NCBI GenBank assembly: GCA_026393575.1
Contig: JAPKZX010000064.1
Span: 1-54,704, forward strand
Length of the DNA: 54,704 nucleotides
Source of the DNA: Actinomycetota bacterium
Lineage (GTDB): Bacteria > Actinomycetota > Acidimicrobiia > Acidimicrobiales > Ilumatobacteraceae
Direction: 5' to 3'
In this document: positions 9,743-18,598 of the stretch, piece after piece
Position numbering within the stretch: position 1 is the stretch's first letter
How the letters are laid out: each line of letters opens with the position of its first letter
Program-made: the position numbers and the translations under genes
Notes under the pieces: model-generated
Seen by the model: only the letters and a program-made list of their open reading frames with translations
What the model was told of the DNA's origin: nothing
Databases searched by the model: none

Positions 9743-10966
9743 ATGGCGAAAGAAATCAAACAGTCTGCCAAGTTGGAGCATGTTCTCTATGACATTCGCG
9801 GGCCTGTTCTAGAAGAAGCGAAACGCCTTGAGGATCAAGGCCATCGCATCATGAAGCTGAACATTGGTAATCCATACCCGTTTGGTTTTGAAACGCCACC
9901 AGAAATTTTGGTGGACGTCACGCGGCACTTACAAGAATCTCAGGGTTATTCAGATTCCCAAGGTATTCGTTCTGCGCGTACGGCAGTTGTGCAGCATTAT
10001 CAGGATCGCGGGATCGACATTACGAATCCCGATGACATTTGGCTTGGCAATGGTGTCAGCGAGTTGATTCAACTGTCACTCAACGCGTTACTCGACGAAG
10101 GTGATGAAGTTCTTATTCCTGCTCCGGATTATCCGTTGTGGACTGCAAGCACCAGCCTTGCTGGCGGAAACCCTGTGCATTACTTGTGTGATGAAGACGA
10201 TGAGTGGAATCCGAACCTGGATGACATGCGCTCGAAAATTACAAGTCGTACCCGTGCCATTGTGGTGATTAACCCCAATAACCCAACGGGTGCTGTGTAT
10301 AGCAAGAAAGTGCTGCGCGAAATTGCAGACCTTGCCATTGAGCACAACCTCATAGTTTTTGCAGACGAAATTTACGACAAGATTTTGTATGACGATGCAG
10401 TGCACCACACTTTTGCTGCACTTGCACCAGATTGTTTGGTCTTTACCTTCAACGGATTATCAAAGGCGTATCGCCTTGCCGGTTTCCGTTCCGGATGGAT
10501 GATGGTGACGGGGCCGCGTAAGCATGCAGAAAGTTACATTGAGGGCATCAACATGCTGACGAATATGCGACTTTGCTCAAACGTTCCTGCACAGCACGCC
10601 ATTCAAACTGCACTCGGCGGTCGCCAAAGCATTAAAGATCTCATCCTGCCTGGTGGGCGACTGCTTGCTCAACGCGATGCTGCTGTCACCGCACTGCGTG
10701 CTATTCCCGGAGTGTCGGTGGTCGAACCCAAAGGCGCTTTGTATGTGTTTCCAAAACTCGACCCGCAGATGTATCCGATTGCAGATGATCGTCGTTTTGT
10801 TTTGGACTTTTTACGTGCAGAGAAAGTGTTACTCGTTCAAGGCACAGGCTTTAACTGGCCAACTACTGATCACGTTCGCATTGTGACGCTGCCATGGGCC
10901 AAAGACCTCACAGAGGCAATTGGCCGTCTTGGCAATTTCTTGTCTACGTATACGCCACCGAAGTAG
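9743..10966 (+). CDS. Class I/II PLP aminotransferase (AlaA/AspC-like)
   Basis: The 407-residue fold-type I aminotransferase has NNPTG at 179-183, DEIY at 208-211, the PLP lysine at about Lys241 in GLSKAYRLAGFRSGW, and a substrate-carboxylate Arg near the end (DHVRIVTLP). It most resembles the alanine/aspartate aminotransferases annotated AlaA or, in mycobacteria, AspC. The expected reaction is amino-group transfer between alanine or a similar amino acid and 2-oxoglutarate. It follows dcd by three bases. Its 3' end meets etfD head-on nine bases later. The pairing of this aminotransferase with an EtfD/Rv0338c-type gene is also found in mycobacteria (established knowledge). The exact substrate is uncertain. 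Confidence 0.9.
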   Translation: MAKEIKQSAKLEHVLYDIRGPVLEEAKRLEDQGHRIMKLNIGNPYPFGFETPPEILVDVTRHLQESQGYSDSQGIRSARTAVVQHYQDRGIDITNPDDIWLGNGVSELIQLSLNALLDEGDEVLIPAPDYPLWTASTSLAGGNPVHYLCDEDDEWNPNLDDMRSKITSRTRAIVVINPNNPTGAVYSKKVLREIADLAIEHNLIVFADEIYDKILYDDAVHHTFAALAPDCLVFTFNGLSKAYRLAGFRSGWMMVTGPRKHAESYIEGINMLTNMRLCSNVPAQHAIQTALGGRQSIKDLILPGGRLLAQRDAAVTALRAIPGVSVVEPKGALYVFPKLDPQMYPIADDRRFVLDFLRAEKVLLVQGTGFNWPTTDHVRIVTLPWAKDLTEAIGRLGNFLSTYTPPK

Positions 10967-10975
10967 CGACGTCTT

Positions 10976-13249
10976 TTATTCCCCGGGGCTAGCGGCTAAC
11001 GGTGCATTTTGTTCGGCTAAACGGCGCTCACCGTTTTCCAATGCATCCATGAGGTGAATTGCAATGTCTGCAACTTTCACGGTGTCTTCTTCAGCACCCG
11101 CGGCCTTCACACCATCGTCAAGCATGATGTAGCAGAAGGGGCATGCAGTTGCGACGCGACTTGCGCCGGTACTGATTGCTTCTTGAGCACGTTCGTCATT
11201 GACTTTGGTACCAATCGACTCTTCCATCCACATGCGAGCACCACCGGCGCCGCAGCACATGCCTTTTGTTCCGTTACGTGGCATCTCAACAATTTGTACG
11301 CCCTTGATGGAACCAACAATCTTTCGAGGTGCTGAGTACACGTCGTTGTGGCGACCCAAGTAGCACGAGTCGTGATACGTGATGCGATCTTCGAGTGACG
11401 CATTGCGGATATCGAGCTTGCCCGTATCAATGAGGTGTTCGAGGAATTCACTGTGGTGAACCACTTCGTAGTTACCACCCAATTGTGGGTACTCGTTCTT
11501 CAACGTGTTGAAGCAGTGTGGGCATTGCGTAATAATCTTGCGCACTCCCATGCCGTTCAGCATTTCAATGTTTGGAATCGCAAGCATCTGGAAGAGGTAT
11601 TCGTTTCCAGAACGACGAGCCGAGTCACCTGTACACATTTCGCTTGGTCCCAGAATGGCAACATCAATGTCTGCGCGCTCGAGCAACTTGGCCATTGCTT
11701 GCGTGACTTTCTTGTTCTTGTCATCGAAGGAACCTGCACAACCCACCCAGTACAAGTACTCGTGATTGAAAGCAGCTCCTGGGTCGACAACATCGACGTT
11801 CAAGTCTTTGGCCCAATCGGCACGATCATCCTGGTTCATACCCCAAGGGTTTCCTTGGTTTTCCATGGCGCGGTATGCGTTGCCAAGCTCCGCAGGGAAA
11901 TTGCTTTCCATGAGTGACAAGTAACGACGCATGTCGAGGATCTTGTCGAGAATTTCAATATGCACGGGGCAAATCTCGTCACATGCTTTACACGTAGTGC
12001 ACGCCCACACTTCTTCTGCGGTGATTCGTTCAAACAATGAGTTCGCACCAATGGTGATTTCTGAATCAACGGAGAGCGGTGGAGAAACCATTCCGCCAGC
12101 TGCGTGAGTAGCTGTTGCGGCCATTACTTCACCGGTCTTTAGAACAATCTCGCGAGGGTCAAGTGGCTTACCTGTCGCATGCGCAGGGCACACACTTGTG
12201 CAGCGACCACACATGGTGCAGGCATCGGTATCAAGCAATTGCTTCCACGTGAAATCTTCAACCACTGCAGCGCCAAAACTCTCGAGAGAAGTCTCGGTGA
12301 GGTTTGGCATTGCACGCATTGCACCTTTCGGACGGTCACGGTCTTTGAGGTACATGTTCAGCGGCGAAGTAAAGATGTGGCGCAACATGGTGATTGGCAA
12401 CAAAGCCAAGAAGGCAATGAATGACACAACGTGGGCAACCCACATTGCTTGATGCCAATTCTCTAATGCGTTCAGCGAAGAACCGTCGACTAACTGTGAG
12501 AGTGGGTAACCAATAAAGGACCAGCTCTCAAACGACATGTCTTTGCCGCCAACGGTAGATACAGCGATGCGGAACATTTCTGCACCGAAGCCGGTGAGGC
12601 CAATGGCCAACATGACACCAAGGATGATGCCGTGTTCTTTCTTGGTCTTAATGCGAATGCGATATGGCTGCTGCACGTAGCGACGAATGATGGCCCACAC
12701 GACTCCAATGGTGAAAACGAGTCCAGCGAAATCACCAACAAATACGTAGCCCTGGTACACGCCACCGTGGAGGAACTTCAGTGACTCTGGTAATTGATGG
12801 TCCAATTCAAGAACGGTGGTTACGCCGAGAAGTACAAGGAAACCGAAATACATCATGGAGTGCATGAGACCAGCTGCACTGTCGCGCAACAACGTACGCA
12901 TGTAGACGCCGGCACGGTAATCAGCAAGACGACGCTTTGCGTTCTTTGGTGTTGTGCGACGGCGATCCGGTGCACCGCGTTCCCAGTTGCGAATGCGATT
13001 GGCGAACTGGAATGAACCCCATACCAACATGGCGGGAAGGATTGTGTAGAAGGCGGCCTGCAATGGGCCAGGAATTCCTTCGAACACTTCACGTGTGACT
13101 TCAGAAGTTGCGTGCCACTTTGTGAACTGCGGGACGATGCCCGACAACAAAGTGAAGGAACCCATGCCGATGCCGATGGCTATCGATAGTTGGTATGGGC
13201 GAAGGCGCTTGGGGCCCTTCTCGGTGGTGGGAGACGCGTTGCTACTCAT
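10976..13249 (-). CDS. etfD: EtfD-like membrane iron-sulfur oxidoreductase
   Basis: The product is 757 residues. The N-terminal half has about six membrane helices (e.g. residues 20-40, 65-85, 130-150, 168-190, 207-232, 268-293) like a nitrate-reductase gamma/heme b domain. Two 4Fe-4S motifs follow: CTMCGRCTSVCP near 344-354 and CTTCKACDEICP near 417-427. Two CCG (DUF224) domains come after these, including a CCGAGGARMW motif. This is the architecture of mycobacterial Rv0338c, named EtfD, which is proposed to take electrons from ETF during fatty acid oxidation and pass them to the quinone pool. Upstream, TAGCGT lies nine bases before the ATG. Acyl-CoA dehydrogenase and enoyl-CoA hydratase genes at 51-53 kb fit that role. 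The etfA/B genes are not in this window. Confidence 0.87.
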   Translation of the reverse strand: MSSNASPTTEKGPKRLRPYQLSIAIGIGMGSFTLLSGIVPQFTKWHATSEVTREVFEGIPGPLQAAFYTILPAMLVWGSFQFANRIRNWERGAPDRRRTTPKNAKRRLADYRAGVYMRTLLRDSAAGLMHSMMYFGFLVLLGVTTVLELDHQLPESLKFLHGGVYQGYVFVGDFAGLVFTIGVVWAIIRRYVQQPYRIRIKTKKEHGIILGVMLAIGLTGFGAEMFRIAVSTVGGKDMSFESWSFIGYPLSQLVDGSSLNALENWHQAMWVAHVVSFIAFLALLPITMLRHIFTSPLNMYLKDRDRPKGAMRAMPNLTETSLESFGAAVVEDFTWKQLLDTDACTMCGRCTSVCPAHATGKPLDPREIVLKTGEVMAATATHAAGGMVSPPLSVDSEITIGANSLFERITAEEVWACTTCKACDEICPVHIEILDKILDMRRYLSLMESNFPAELGNAYRAMENQGNPWGMNQDDRADWAKDLNVDVVDPGAAFNHEYLYWVGCAGSFDDKNKKVTQAMAKLLERADIDVAILGPSEMCTGDSARRSGNEYLFQMLAIPNIEMLNGMGVRKIITQCPHCFNTLKNEYPQLGGNYEVVHHSEFLEHLIDTGKLDIRNASLEDRITYHDSCYLGRHNDVYSAPRKIVGSIKGVQIVEMPRNGTKGMCCGAGGARMWMEESIGTKVNDERAQEAISTGASRVATACPFCYIMLDDGVKAAGAEEDTVKVADIAIHLMDALENGERRLAEQNAPLAASPGE

Positions 13250-13258
13250 GCGTCTATA

Positions 13259-13264
13259 ACGCTA
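13259..13264 (-). promoter_or_regulatory. Possible -10 box of etfD
   Basis: On the minus strand TAGCGT is followed by nine bases and the ATG at 13249. This is slightly longer than the other leaderless spacings here. Confidence 0.35.
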
Positions 13265-13324
13265 GTGGTCGCAGGGGCTAAGAACCCGACCCGTCAAAGG
13301 GTTATGGACCTAAAAGATGTGAAA

Positions 13325-13750
13325 TCAGCCGTAGTGGGCGCGGTCAAGTTCGCGTACTCGGGTGGCCAAAGCCTTGAGCAACTTGCGAGAGATCGCTGGG
13401 ATGTTTTCAATGGCACCCTTGAGGGCACGTTCGGAAACAACGAGAAGACGAACGTCAGTGTCGGCAATAACTGCGGCAGTACGTGGACCGTGGTCGAGTA
13501 ACGACAACTCACCTACAACGGAACCGGCTTTGGCTGTACCAATCTTTTTGCCGTTGCGCTTTACAGTTGCGGAACCTTCCAAGATGACGTAGGCCTCGCG
13601 ACCAGTTTGTCCTTGGTCCATGATGATGGTGCCGGCTTTGAGAACTCTCTCGGAGGAACTTTTCACTACGAGACCGAGTTCTTTTGGAGAGCATTCTGAG
13701 AACAATGCAATGTTGCGAAGGTGATCGACTGAGGTTTTTGTGCTTGCCAT
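13325..13750 (-). CDS. Stand-alone cyclic nucleotide-binding domain protein
   Basis: The 141-residue protein is essentially one cNMP-binding (CAP_ED) beta-roll with a C-terminal helix. The phosphate-binding cassette is recognisable as GELSLLDHGPRTAAV, preceded by GREAYVILEGSATV. There is no helix-turn-helix, so it is not a complete Crp regulator. It may sense a cyclic nucleotide and act by protein contact. The ATG at 13750 is preferred over 13756 and the longer ORF start at 13783, because TACACT lies seven bases upstream of 13750. It is transcribed in the same direction as etfD, 75 bases upstream of it. The ligand and partner are unknown. Confidence 0.8.
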   Translation of the reverse strand: MASTKTSVDHLRNIALFSECSPKELGLVVKSSSERVLKAGTIIMDQGQTGREAYVILEGSATVKRNGKKIGTAKAGSVVGELSLLDHGPRTAAVIADTDVRLLVVSERALKGAIENIPAISRKLLKALATRVRELDRAHYG

Positions 13751-13757
13751 GTGCATA

Positions 13758-13763
13758 AGTGTA
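13758..13763 (-). promoter_or_regulatory. -10 box of leaderless cNMP-domain gene
   Basis: On the minus strand TACACT is followed by seven bases and then the ATG at 13750. Confidence 0.5.
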
Positions 13764-13795
13764 CGCCTATTTGGAGGGCACATTTATCACTGTGA

Positions 13796-14545
13796 CTAAT
13801 GCGACTTTGCTTGGTTCGCAACACCTTCAATAGCAGCACGAATCTTTTCCTGGTCACCGAGATACGAGACATTTTCAATCTGCAGTGAGTCAGACAGCGC
13901 ATACAAACGTGGCACTCCTGTTGGGATATTGAGCTCTGCAATATCTGCTTCCGAGATTCCTTCAAGCGCCATCACTAGTGCCCGGAGTGAGTTGCCGTGT
14001 GCTGCAATCAGGACATTCATTCCAGCCCGAAGTTGGGGGACCACGGTCTTGTGGAAATGGGGGACCACGCGCTCCACCACATCTTTGAGGCATTCAGTGG
14101 CGGGCAATAACGCCGGATCAATAAAGCGGTATCGAGAATCTGTGGCGGGGTGTTCGGGGCTACTGCTATCAACGGGTGGTGGTGGCACATCGAAACTGCG
14201 ACGCCACACCTTGGTTTGTGCTTCGCCGTGCTGTTCTGTGGTGGCCTTCTTGTCCAGACCCTGCAAAGCCCCGTAATGGCGCTCGTTCCATTTCCAGTGC
14301 CGTTGCACGGGGAGCCACACCTGGCCCATGCCATTCAGGGCAAGGTGGCAGGTCATGACAGCTCGGGTCAATAAGGAGGTATGGGCCACATCGAAACTCA
14401 GGCCCGCCTCGGCCATAACGGTTCCGGCTGCAGCAGCCTCTTCTAGGCCCTGGGCGGAGAGGGGCACATCGTGCCAGCCAGTAAAGAGGTTCAGTTCGTT
14501 CCACGTGCTTTGGCCGTGGCGTAGGAGGACAAGTTTTCCGAGCAC
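13796..14545 (-). CDS. gpmA: 2,3-bisphosphoglycerate-dependent phosphoglycerate mutase
   Basis: GpmA interconverts 3- and 2-phosphoglycerate in glycolysis and gluconeogenesis. The phosphohistidine motif LVLLRHGQSTWNELNLFTGW is at the N-terminus. The second catalytic block NERHYGALQGLDK and the later AHGNSLRALVMAL are present. The GTG at 14545 is chosen instead of the upstream ATG at 14569. It gives 249 residues starting MLGKLVLLRHG, matching the family's usual length and N-terminus, and TACGAT sits six bases before it. The ATG at 14569 would place this box inside the coding region. The gene diverges from dnaK. Confidence 0.93.
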   Translation of the reverse strand: MLGKLVLLRHGQSTWNELNLFTGWHDVPLSAQGLEEAAAAGTVMAEAGLSFDVAHTSLLTRAVMTCHLALNGMGQVWLPVQRHWKWNERHYGALQGLDKKATTEQHGEAQTKVWRRSFDVPPPPVDSSSPEHPATDSRYRFIDPALLPATECLKDVVERVVPHFHKTVVPQLRAGMNVLIAAHGNSLRALVMALEGISEADIAELNIPTGVPRLYALSDSLQIENVSYLGDQEKIRAAIEGVANQAKSH

Positions 14546-14551
14546 GTTCTC

Positions 14552-14557
14552 ATCGTA
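14552..14557 (-). promoter_or_regulatory. -10 box of leaderless gpmA
   Basis: On the minus strand TACGAT is followed by GAGAAC and the GTG at 14545. It decides the start choice for gpmA. Confidence 0.55.
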
Positions 14558-14599
14558 TGCCGAACCCATTGGTACGGCGAAACAAGGCTCATATCAGAA

Positions 14600-14620
14600 C
14601 TTGAGTGTAGTTGTATCAAC
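14600..14620 (+). promoter_or_regulatory. HAIR-like operator for HspR
   Basis: CTTGAGT, seven bases, then TATCAAC. The left arm is a perfect match to the actinobacterial HspR-associated inverted repeat CTTGAGT-N7-ACTCAAG, and the right arm keeps TCAA. It lies about 100 bases upstream of dnaK, and hspR is in the operon, so autoregulated heat-shock repression is likely. Confidence 0.65.
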
Positions 14621-14722
14621 TTTTCTGCTACGGAAGTTGTTATCTAGGCTGAGCCCCCTTATTCTGACAGTACCCCCGCTCTGGTGCCCCCCACCACAGC
14701 ACATACAAGAGGAGTCATCACC

Positions 14723-16555
14723 ATGGCAAAAGCAGTCGGCATCGACCTTGGAACCACCAACTCAGTTGTGTCAGTTCTTGAAGCAGGCGAACCAGTTGTT
14801 ATTCCGAACGCAGAAGGCGCACGCACCACACCATCCATCGTGGCCTTCTCAAAGTCCGGCGAAGTTCTCGTTGGCGAAGTCGCAAAGCGTCAAGCCATCA
14901 CCAACCCAGATCGCACATTTCGCAGCGTGAAGCGCGAGATGGGTAAGTCATGGACATCGCCTGACATCGACGGCAAGAAGTACACCGCACAAGAAATCAG
15001 TGCGCGCACACTAATGAAGTTGAAGCGTGACGCAGAGGCATACCTTGGCGACACCGTTACCGATGCAGTTATTACTGTTCCTGCTTATTGGGGCGACGCA
15101 GAACGTACCGCCACAAAAGAAGCTGGCGCTATTGCTGGTCTCAATGTGTTGCGCATCATTAACGAGCCAACCGCTGCAGCACTTGCATACGGCTTGGAAA
15201 AGTCTTCACAAGACGAAATCATTTTGGTATTCGACCTTGGTGGCGGAACATTCGACGTTTCAGTTCTTGAAATTGGTGACGGTGTGTTTGAAGTACGCAG
15301 CACCGATGGTGACAAAGTCCTCGGCGGTGACGACTGGGACCAACGCATCATTGATTGGTTGACACAGCAGTTCAAGAGCGCTCACGGCATCGACTTGGCA
15401 CAAGATCGTATGGCAGTACAGCGCCTCAAGGAAGCCGCTGAAAAAGCAAAGATTGAGTTGTCGCAAACACAACAGACACAAATCAACTTGCCGTTCATTA
15501 CAGCAACTGCTGAAGGTCCATTGCACCTCGACGAGCAACTCACTCGTTCAAAGTTCCAAGAGATGACAGCAGATCTTGTAGAGCGTTGCCGCGTGAAGTT
15601 CGATTCGGTAATTAAAGACGCCGGCCTCACTACTGCACAGATCAATCACGTCATCCTTGTTGGTGGTTCAACACGTATGCCAGCAGTGCAAGACCTCGTG
15701 CAAAGCCTCACCGGCAAAGAGCCAAACAAGTCTGTAAACCCAGACGAAGTAGTTGCTGTTGGCGCAGCAATTCAGGCTGGTGTTCTGAAGGGTGACGTCA
15801 AGGATGTTCTTCTCCTCGACGTGACTCCATTGTCTTTGGGTATTGAAACAAAAGGTGGCGTGATGACCAAACTCATCGAGCGCAACACCACTATCCCAAC
15901 GCGTCGTACCGAGGTGTTCACTACCGCTGAAGACAATCAACCATCTGTAGAAATCAATGTTCTGCAGGGTGAGCGTGAAATGGCTAGCTACAACCAGTCA
16001 TTGGGCACATTCACATTGGCCGACTTGCCTGCTGCAACACGTGGCACTCCACAAATCGAAGTCACTTTCGATATTGATGCCAACGGCATTGTGCAGGTAT
16101 CAGCCAAGGATCGCGCAACTGGTAAGGACAACTCGCTTGTCATCACCAGCTCGTCTTCTCTCAGCAAAGACAAGATCGAAGAGATGATTCGCGATGCAGA
16201 GGCTCACGCAGAAGACGACAAGCGTCGTCGTGATGAAGCCGAAGTACGCAACAATGCAGACTCGCTTGTGTATCAAACCGAAAAGGTTTTACGTGAGCAG
16301 GGAGATCAAGTTGCTGCTGATGAAAAGCAAGCAGTCGAAGGCCCTCTCGCTGAACTGAAGACCGCCATTGCCGGAAACGACATCGACAAGATCAAATCAG
16401 CGACCGAAACACTGATGGGCGTTAGCCAAGCTTTCACTCAGAAGCTTTATGAAGCAGCAGCACGTGACAGTGATGCAGCCGGAACATCTGCTTCGGGTGC
16501 ATCAGCAACCAACGATGACGACATCGTTGATGCTGAAATCGTGGACGAGCAGTAA
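14723..16555 (+). CDS. dnaK: Chaperone DnaK (Hsp70)
   Basis: The product is 610 residues. It is an ATP-driven Hsp70 chaperone of the cytoplasm that works with DnaJ and GrpE. The N-terminal signature [17 protein letters not shown], the phosphate-binding [18 protein letters not shown] and the adenosine motif [14 protein letters not shown] are visible. The substrate-binding domain and a C-terminal acidic tail ([14 protein letters not shown]) follow. The ATG at 14723 has a good ribosome site (AGAGGAG at about 14708-14714) and removes the unlikely N-terminal extension of the longer frame. It is the first gene of dnaK-grpE-dnaJ-hspR-clpB, with three bases to grpE. Repression by HspR through the operator at 14600 is likely. 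Confidence 0.98.
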   Translation: MAKAVGIDLGTTNSVVSVLEAGEPVVIPNAEGARTTPSIVAFSKSGEVLVGEVAKRQAITNPDRTFRSVKREMGKSWTSPDIDGKKYTAQEISARTLMKLKRDAEAYLGDTVTDAVITVPAYWGDAERTATKEAGAIAGLNVLRIINEPTAAALAYGLEKSSQDEIILVFDLGGGTFDVSVLEIGDGVFEVRSTDGDKVLGGDDWDQRIIDWLTQQFKSAHGIDLAQDRMAVQRLKEAAEKAKIELSQTQQTQINLPFITATAEGPLHLDEQLTRSKFQEMTADLVERCRVKFDSVIKDAGLTTAQINHVILVGGSTRMPAVQDLVQSLTGKEPNKSVNPDEVVAVGAAIQAGVLKGDVKDVLLLDVTPLSLGIETKGGVMTKLIERNTTIPTRRTEVFTTAEDNQPSVEINVLQGEREMASYNQSLGTFTLADLPAATRGTPQIEVTFDIDANGIVQVSAKDRATGKDNSLVITSSSSLSKDKIEEMIRDAEAHAEDDKRRRDEAEVRNNADSLVYQTEKVLREQGDQVAADEKQAVEGPLAELKTAIAGNDIDKIKSATETLMGVSQAFTQKLYEAAARDSDAAGTSASGASATNDDDIVDAEIVDEQ

Positions 16556-16558
16556 GAC

Positions 16559-17083
16559 ATGTCAGACGAAAGTTCGGAACAGCCAGTCGAGTCGCAAGAC
16601 GACAATGAGCTGTCCACGCCATCACTCGATGATGTCGTTCCAGACGATGCATCTGAACTAATCGAGCACGACATCAATGCTCTGGTCGCAGAACGTGATC
16701 AGTTCAAAGACATTGCACTTCGGTTGCAAGCAGATTTCGAGAACTACAAGAAGCGCGTCAACTCACAGTTATCCGACGAAACAAATCGTGCAACGGGTCG
16801 CCTTGTGGAAGCAATGCTTCCTGTACTCGATGCCTGTGAAGCTGCCTATATCCATGGGGTGGAAGGTGTTGAACCTATTTGGTCAGCATTAATTAAAACA
16901 TTGGAAAAGCAAGGCCTTGTTGCTCTCGATCTTCTTGATAAGCCATTCGACCCAGCTAATGCTGAAGCAGTGGTTCATGAAGAAGGCGACGGTGGTGAAT
17001 CTGTCGTTGTCGAAGTGTTGCGCACCGGTTACGAGTGGAAAGGCCGCGTCTTGCGCGCAGCCATGGTGAAGGTGAAGGGGTAG
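16559..17083 (+). CDS. grpE: Nucleotide exchange factor GrpE
   Basis: The 174-residue co-chaperone releases ADP from DnaK. The acidic N-terminal part leads into a long helix (LVAERDQFKDIALRLQADFENYKKRV) and then the compact C-terminal beta domain (LDLLDKPFDPANAEAV and VVEVLRTGYEWKGRVLRAAMVKV), the standard GrpE pattern. It starts three bases after dnaK and ends three bases before dnaJ, so it is translationally close to both. Confidence 0.95.
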   Translation: MSDESSEQPVESQDDNELSTPSLDDVVPDDASELIEHDINALVAERDQFKDIALRLQADFENYKKRVNSQLSDETNRATGRLVEAMLPVLDACEAAYIHGVEGVEPIWSALIKTLEKQGLVALDLLDKPFDPANAEAVVHEEGDGGESVVVEVLRTGYEWKGRVLRAAMVKVKG

Positions 17084-17086
17084 GCA

Positions 17087-18196
17087 TTGGCTGCCCAACG
17101 CGAGTGGTTTGAAAAGGACTACTACGCAGTTCTCGGTGTGTCGAAAGATGCCACCGATAAAGAAATCACCAAGGCATATCGACGTCTTGCACGCCAGTAT
17201 CACCCCGATGCAAATCCAGGTGACACTGCTGCAGAGAACAAGTTCAAAGATATTTCTGCGGCGTATGACGTTGTAGGAGATGAAACCAAACGCACTGAGT
17301 ATGACGAAGTGCGTCGTATGGGGCCAATGGGCGGCATGGGCGGCCCTGGTGGTGCACAGAATTTTTCGTTCGACATGGGTGGCGATGGTTTAGGCGACAT
17401 TCTTGGTCAAATGTTTGGCCGTTCTGGTGGCCGTCGTGGCGCTTCGAGCGCTGGTCCACAACGCGGCAAAGACATTGCAACAACTCTCACTCTTGATTTC
17501 GTTGATGCTGCTCATGGCATCACCACTTCGTTACACCTCACTGCAGATGCACAATGCAGTTCGTGTTCGGGCTCTGGTGCACGACCAGGAACATCTCCTA
17601 AAACCTGTAGCTCTTGTGGTGGTCGCGGCAGCGTTGCAGACAATCAAGGAATGTTCTCTTTTTCTCAGCCATGTCGTTTGTGTGGTGGTGCTGGTTCCAC
17701 AATTGAGTTTCCATGTTCCACATGTCGTGGCTCTGGAATCGAGCGACGTCCACGTGAAGTAAACGTACGCATCCCTGCTGGCGTGGATAACGGACAAAAG
17801 ATTCGCTTGAAGGGCCGTGGTACTCCTGGTCGTAACGGTGGTCCCGCTGGTGATCTGTTTGTCGAATGTGTAGTCACACCACACCCATTGTTCGCGCGCG
17901 AAGGTCTGAATTTGTTGACTCGTGTCGCTGTTTCATTTACTGAAGCTGTTCTTGGCGCAACTATTTCCGTACCCACACTCGAGGGCACAGAGGTATCGCT
18001 GAAGTTGAAGCCCGGAACTCAATCGGGCTCGCGGCATCGTGTGAAATCTAAGGGTATTGAAACGGCTAAAAATACAGGTGACCTCATTGTCACTGTCGAT
18101 GTTGCCGTGCCCACCACTTTGTCTTCCGATGAACGCACAGCAGTGGAAGCATTGCATGAAGTCTTGTCATCACCACGCAGAAAGGCACAGTCATGA
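17087..18196 (+). CDS. dnaJ: Co-chaperone DnaJ (Hsp40)
   Basis: The product is 369 residues. The N-terminal J domain holds the HPD tripeptide (YHPDANPGD). A Gly-rich stretch follows (MGPMGGMGGPGG), then four zinc-binding motifs (CSSCSGSG, CSSCGGRG, CRLCGGAG, CSTCRGSG) and the C-terminal substrate domain. It is a complete type I DnaJ that stimulates DnaK ATPase and delivers substrates. The likely start is a TTG at 17087, preceded by AAGGGG. Its TGA overlaps the ATG of hspR (ATGA). Confidence 0.96.
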   Translation: MAAQREWFEKDYYAVLGVSKDATDKEITKAYRRLARQYHPDANPGDTAAENKFKDISAAYDVVGDETKRTEYDEVRRMGPMGGMGGPGGAQNFSFDMGGDGLGDILGQMFGRSGGRRGASSAGPQRGKDIATTLTLDFVDAAHGITTSLHLTADAQCSSCSGSGARPGTSPKTCSSCGGRGSVADNQGMFSFSQPCRLCGGAGSTIEFPCSTCRGSGIERRPREVNVRIPAGVDNGQKIRLKGRGTPGRNGGPAGDLFVECVVTPHPLFAREGLNLLTRVAVSFTEAVLGATISVPTLEGTEVSLKLKPGTQSGSRHRVKSKGIETAKNTGDLIVTVDVAVPTTLSSDERTAVEALHEVLSSPRRKAQS

Positions 18197-18585
18197 GTAC
18201 AGATCGAATTCAAGCTGTGTATGTCATTTCTGTGGCTGCTGAATTAGCGGGCATGCATCCGCAAACGTTGCGCATTTATGAGCGCCGTGGCTTATTGACG
18301 CCGGCTCGTACCAATGGTGGTAACCGTCGGTACAGCGATGCCGACATTGAGCGCTTGCGTCGCATTGCAGATCTTGCTGCAACCGGAATGAATCTTGAAG
18401 GCATTCGTCATGTCATGTCTCTCGAACAAGAAGTGGTGAGACTGCGTAGCGAAGTAGAACAACTACGCCAAGGCCTTATGCATGCCATTCGCGAAATTGA
18501 AAACCGTGGCGGCGCGCTTGTGCCACTGCGTCAGACCGTTGCACGTTTCGGCGAGCGTCCCAGCATCTTTGACCCGAATCGTTAA
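18193..18585 (+). CDS. hspR: MerR-family heat-shock repressor HspR
   Basis: The 130-residue protein has an N-terminal MerR winged helix (YVISVAAELAGMHPQTLRIYERRGLLTPART, then NRRYSDADIERLRRIADL) followed by a short coiled coil (LEQEVVRLRSEVEQLRQ). Both sequence and position, after dnaJ and before clpB, identify HspR. It would repress the operon by binding the HAIR-like site at 14600-14620, with DnaK as co-repressor as known in Streptomyces. It overlaps dnaJ by four bases and is followed by clpB after 13 bases. Confidence 0.93.
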   Translation: MSTDRIQAVYVISVAAELAGMHPQTLRIYERRGLLTPARTNGGNRRYSDADIERLRRIADLAATGMNLEGIRHVMSLEQEVVRLRSEVEQLRQGLMHAIREIENRGGALVPLRQTVARFGERPSIFDPNR

Positions 18586-18598
18586 TTGAGGAATCCCT

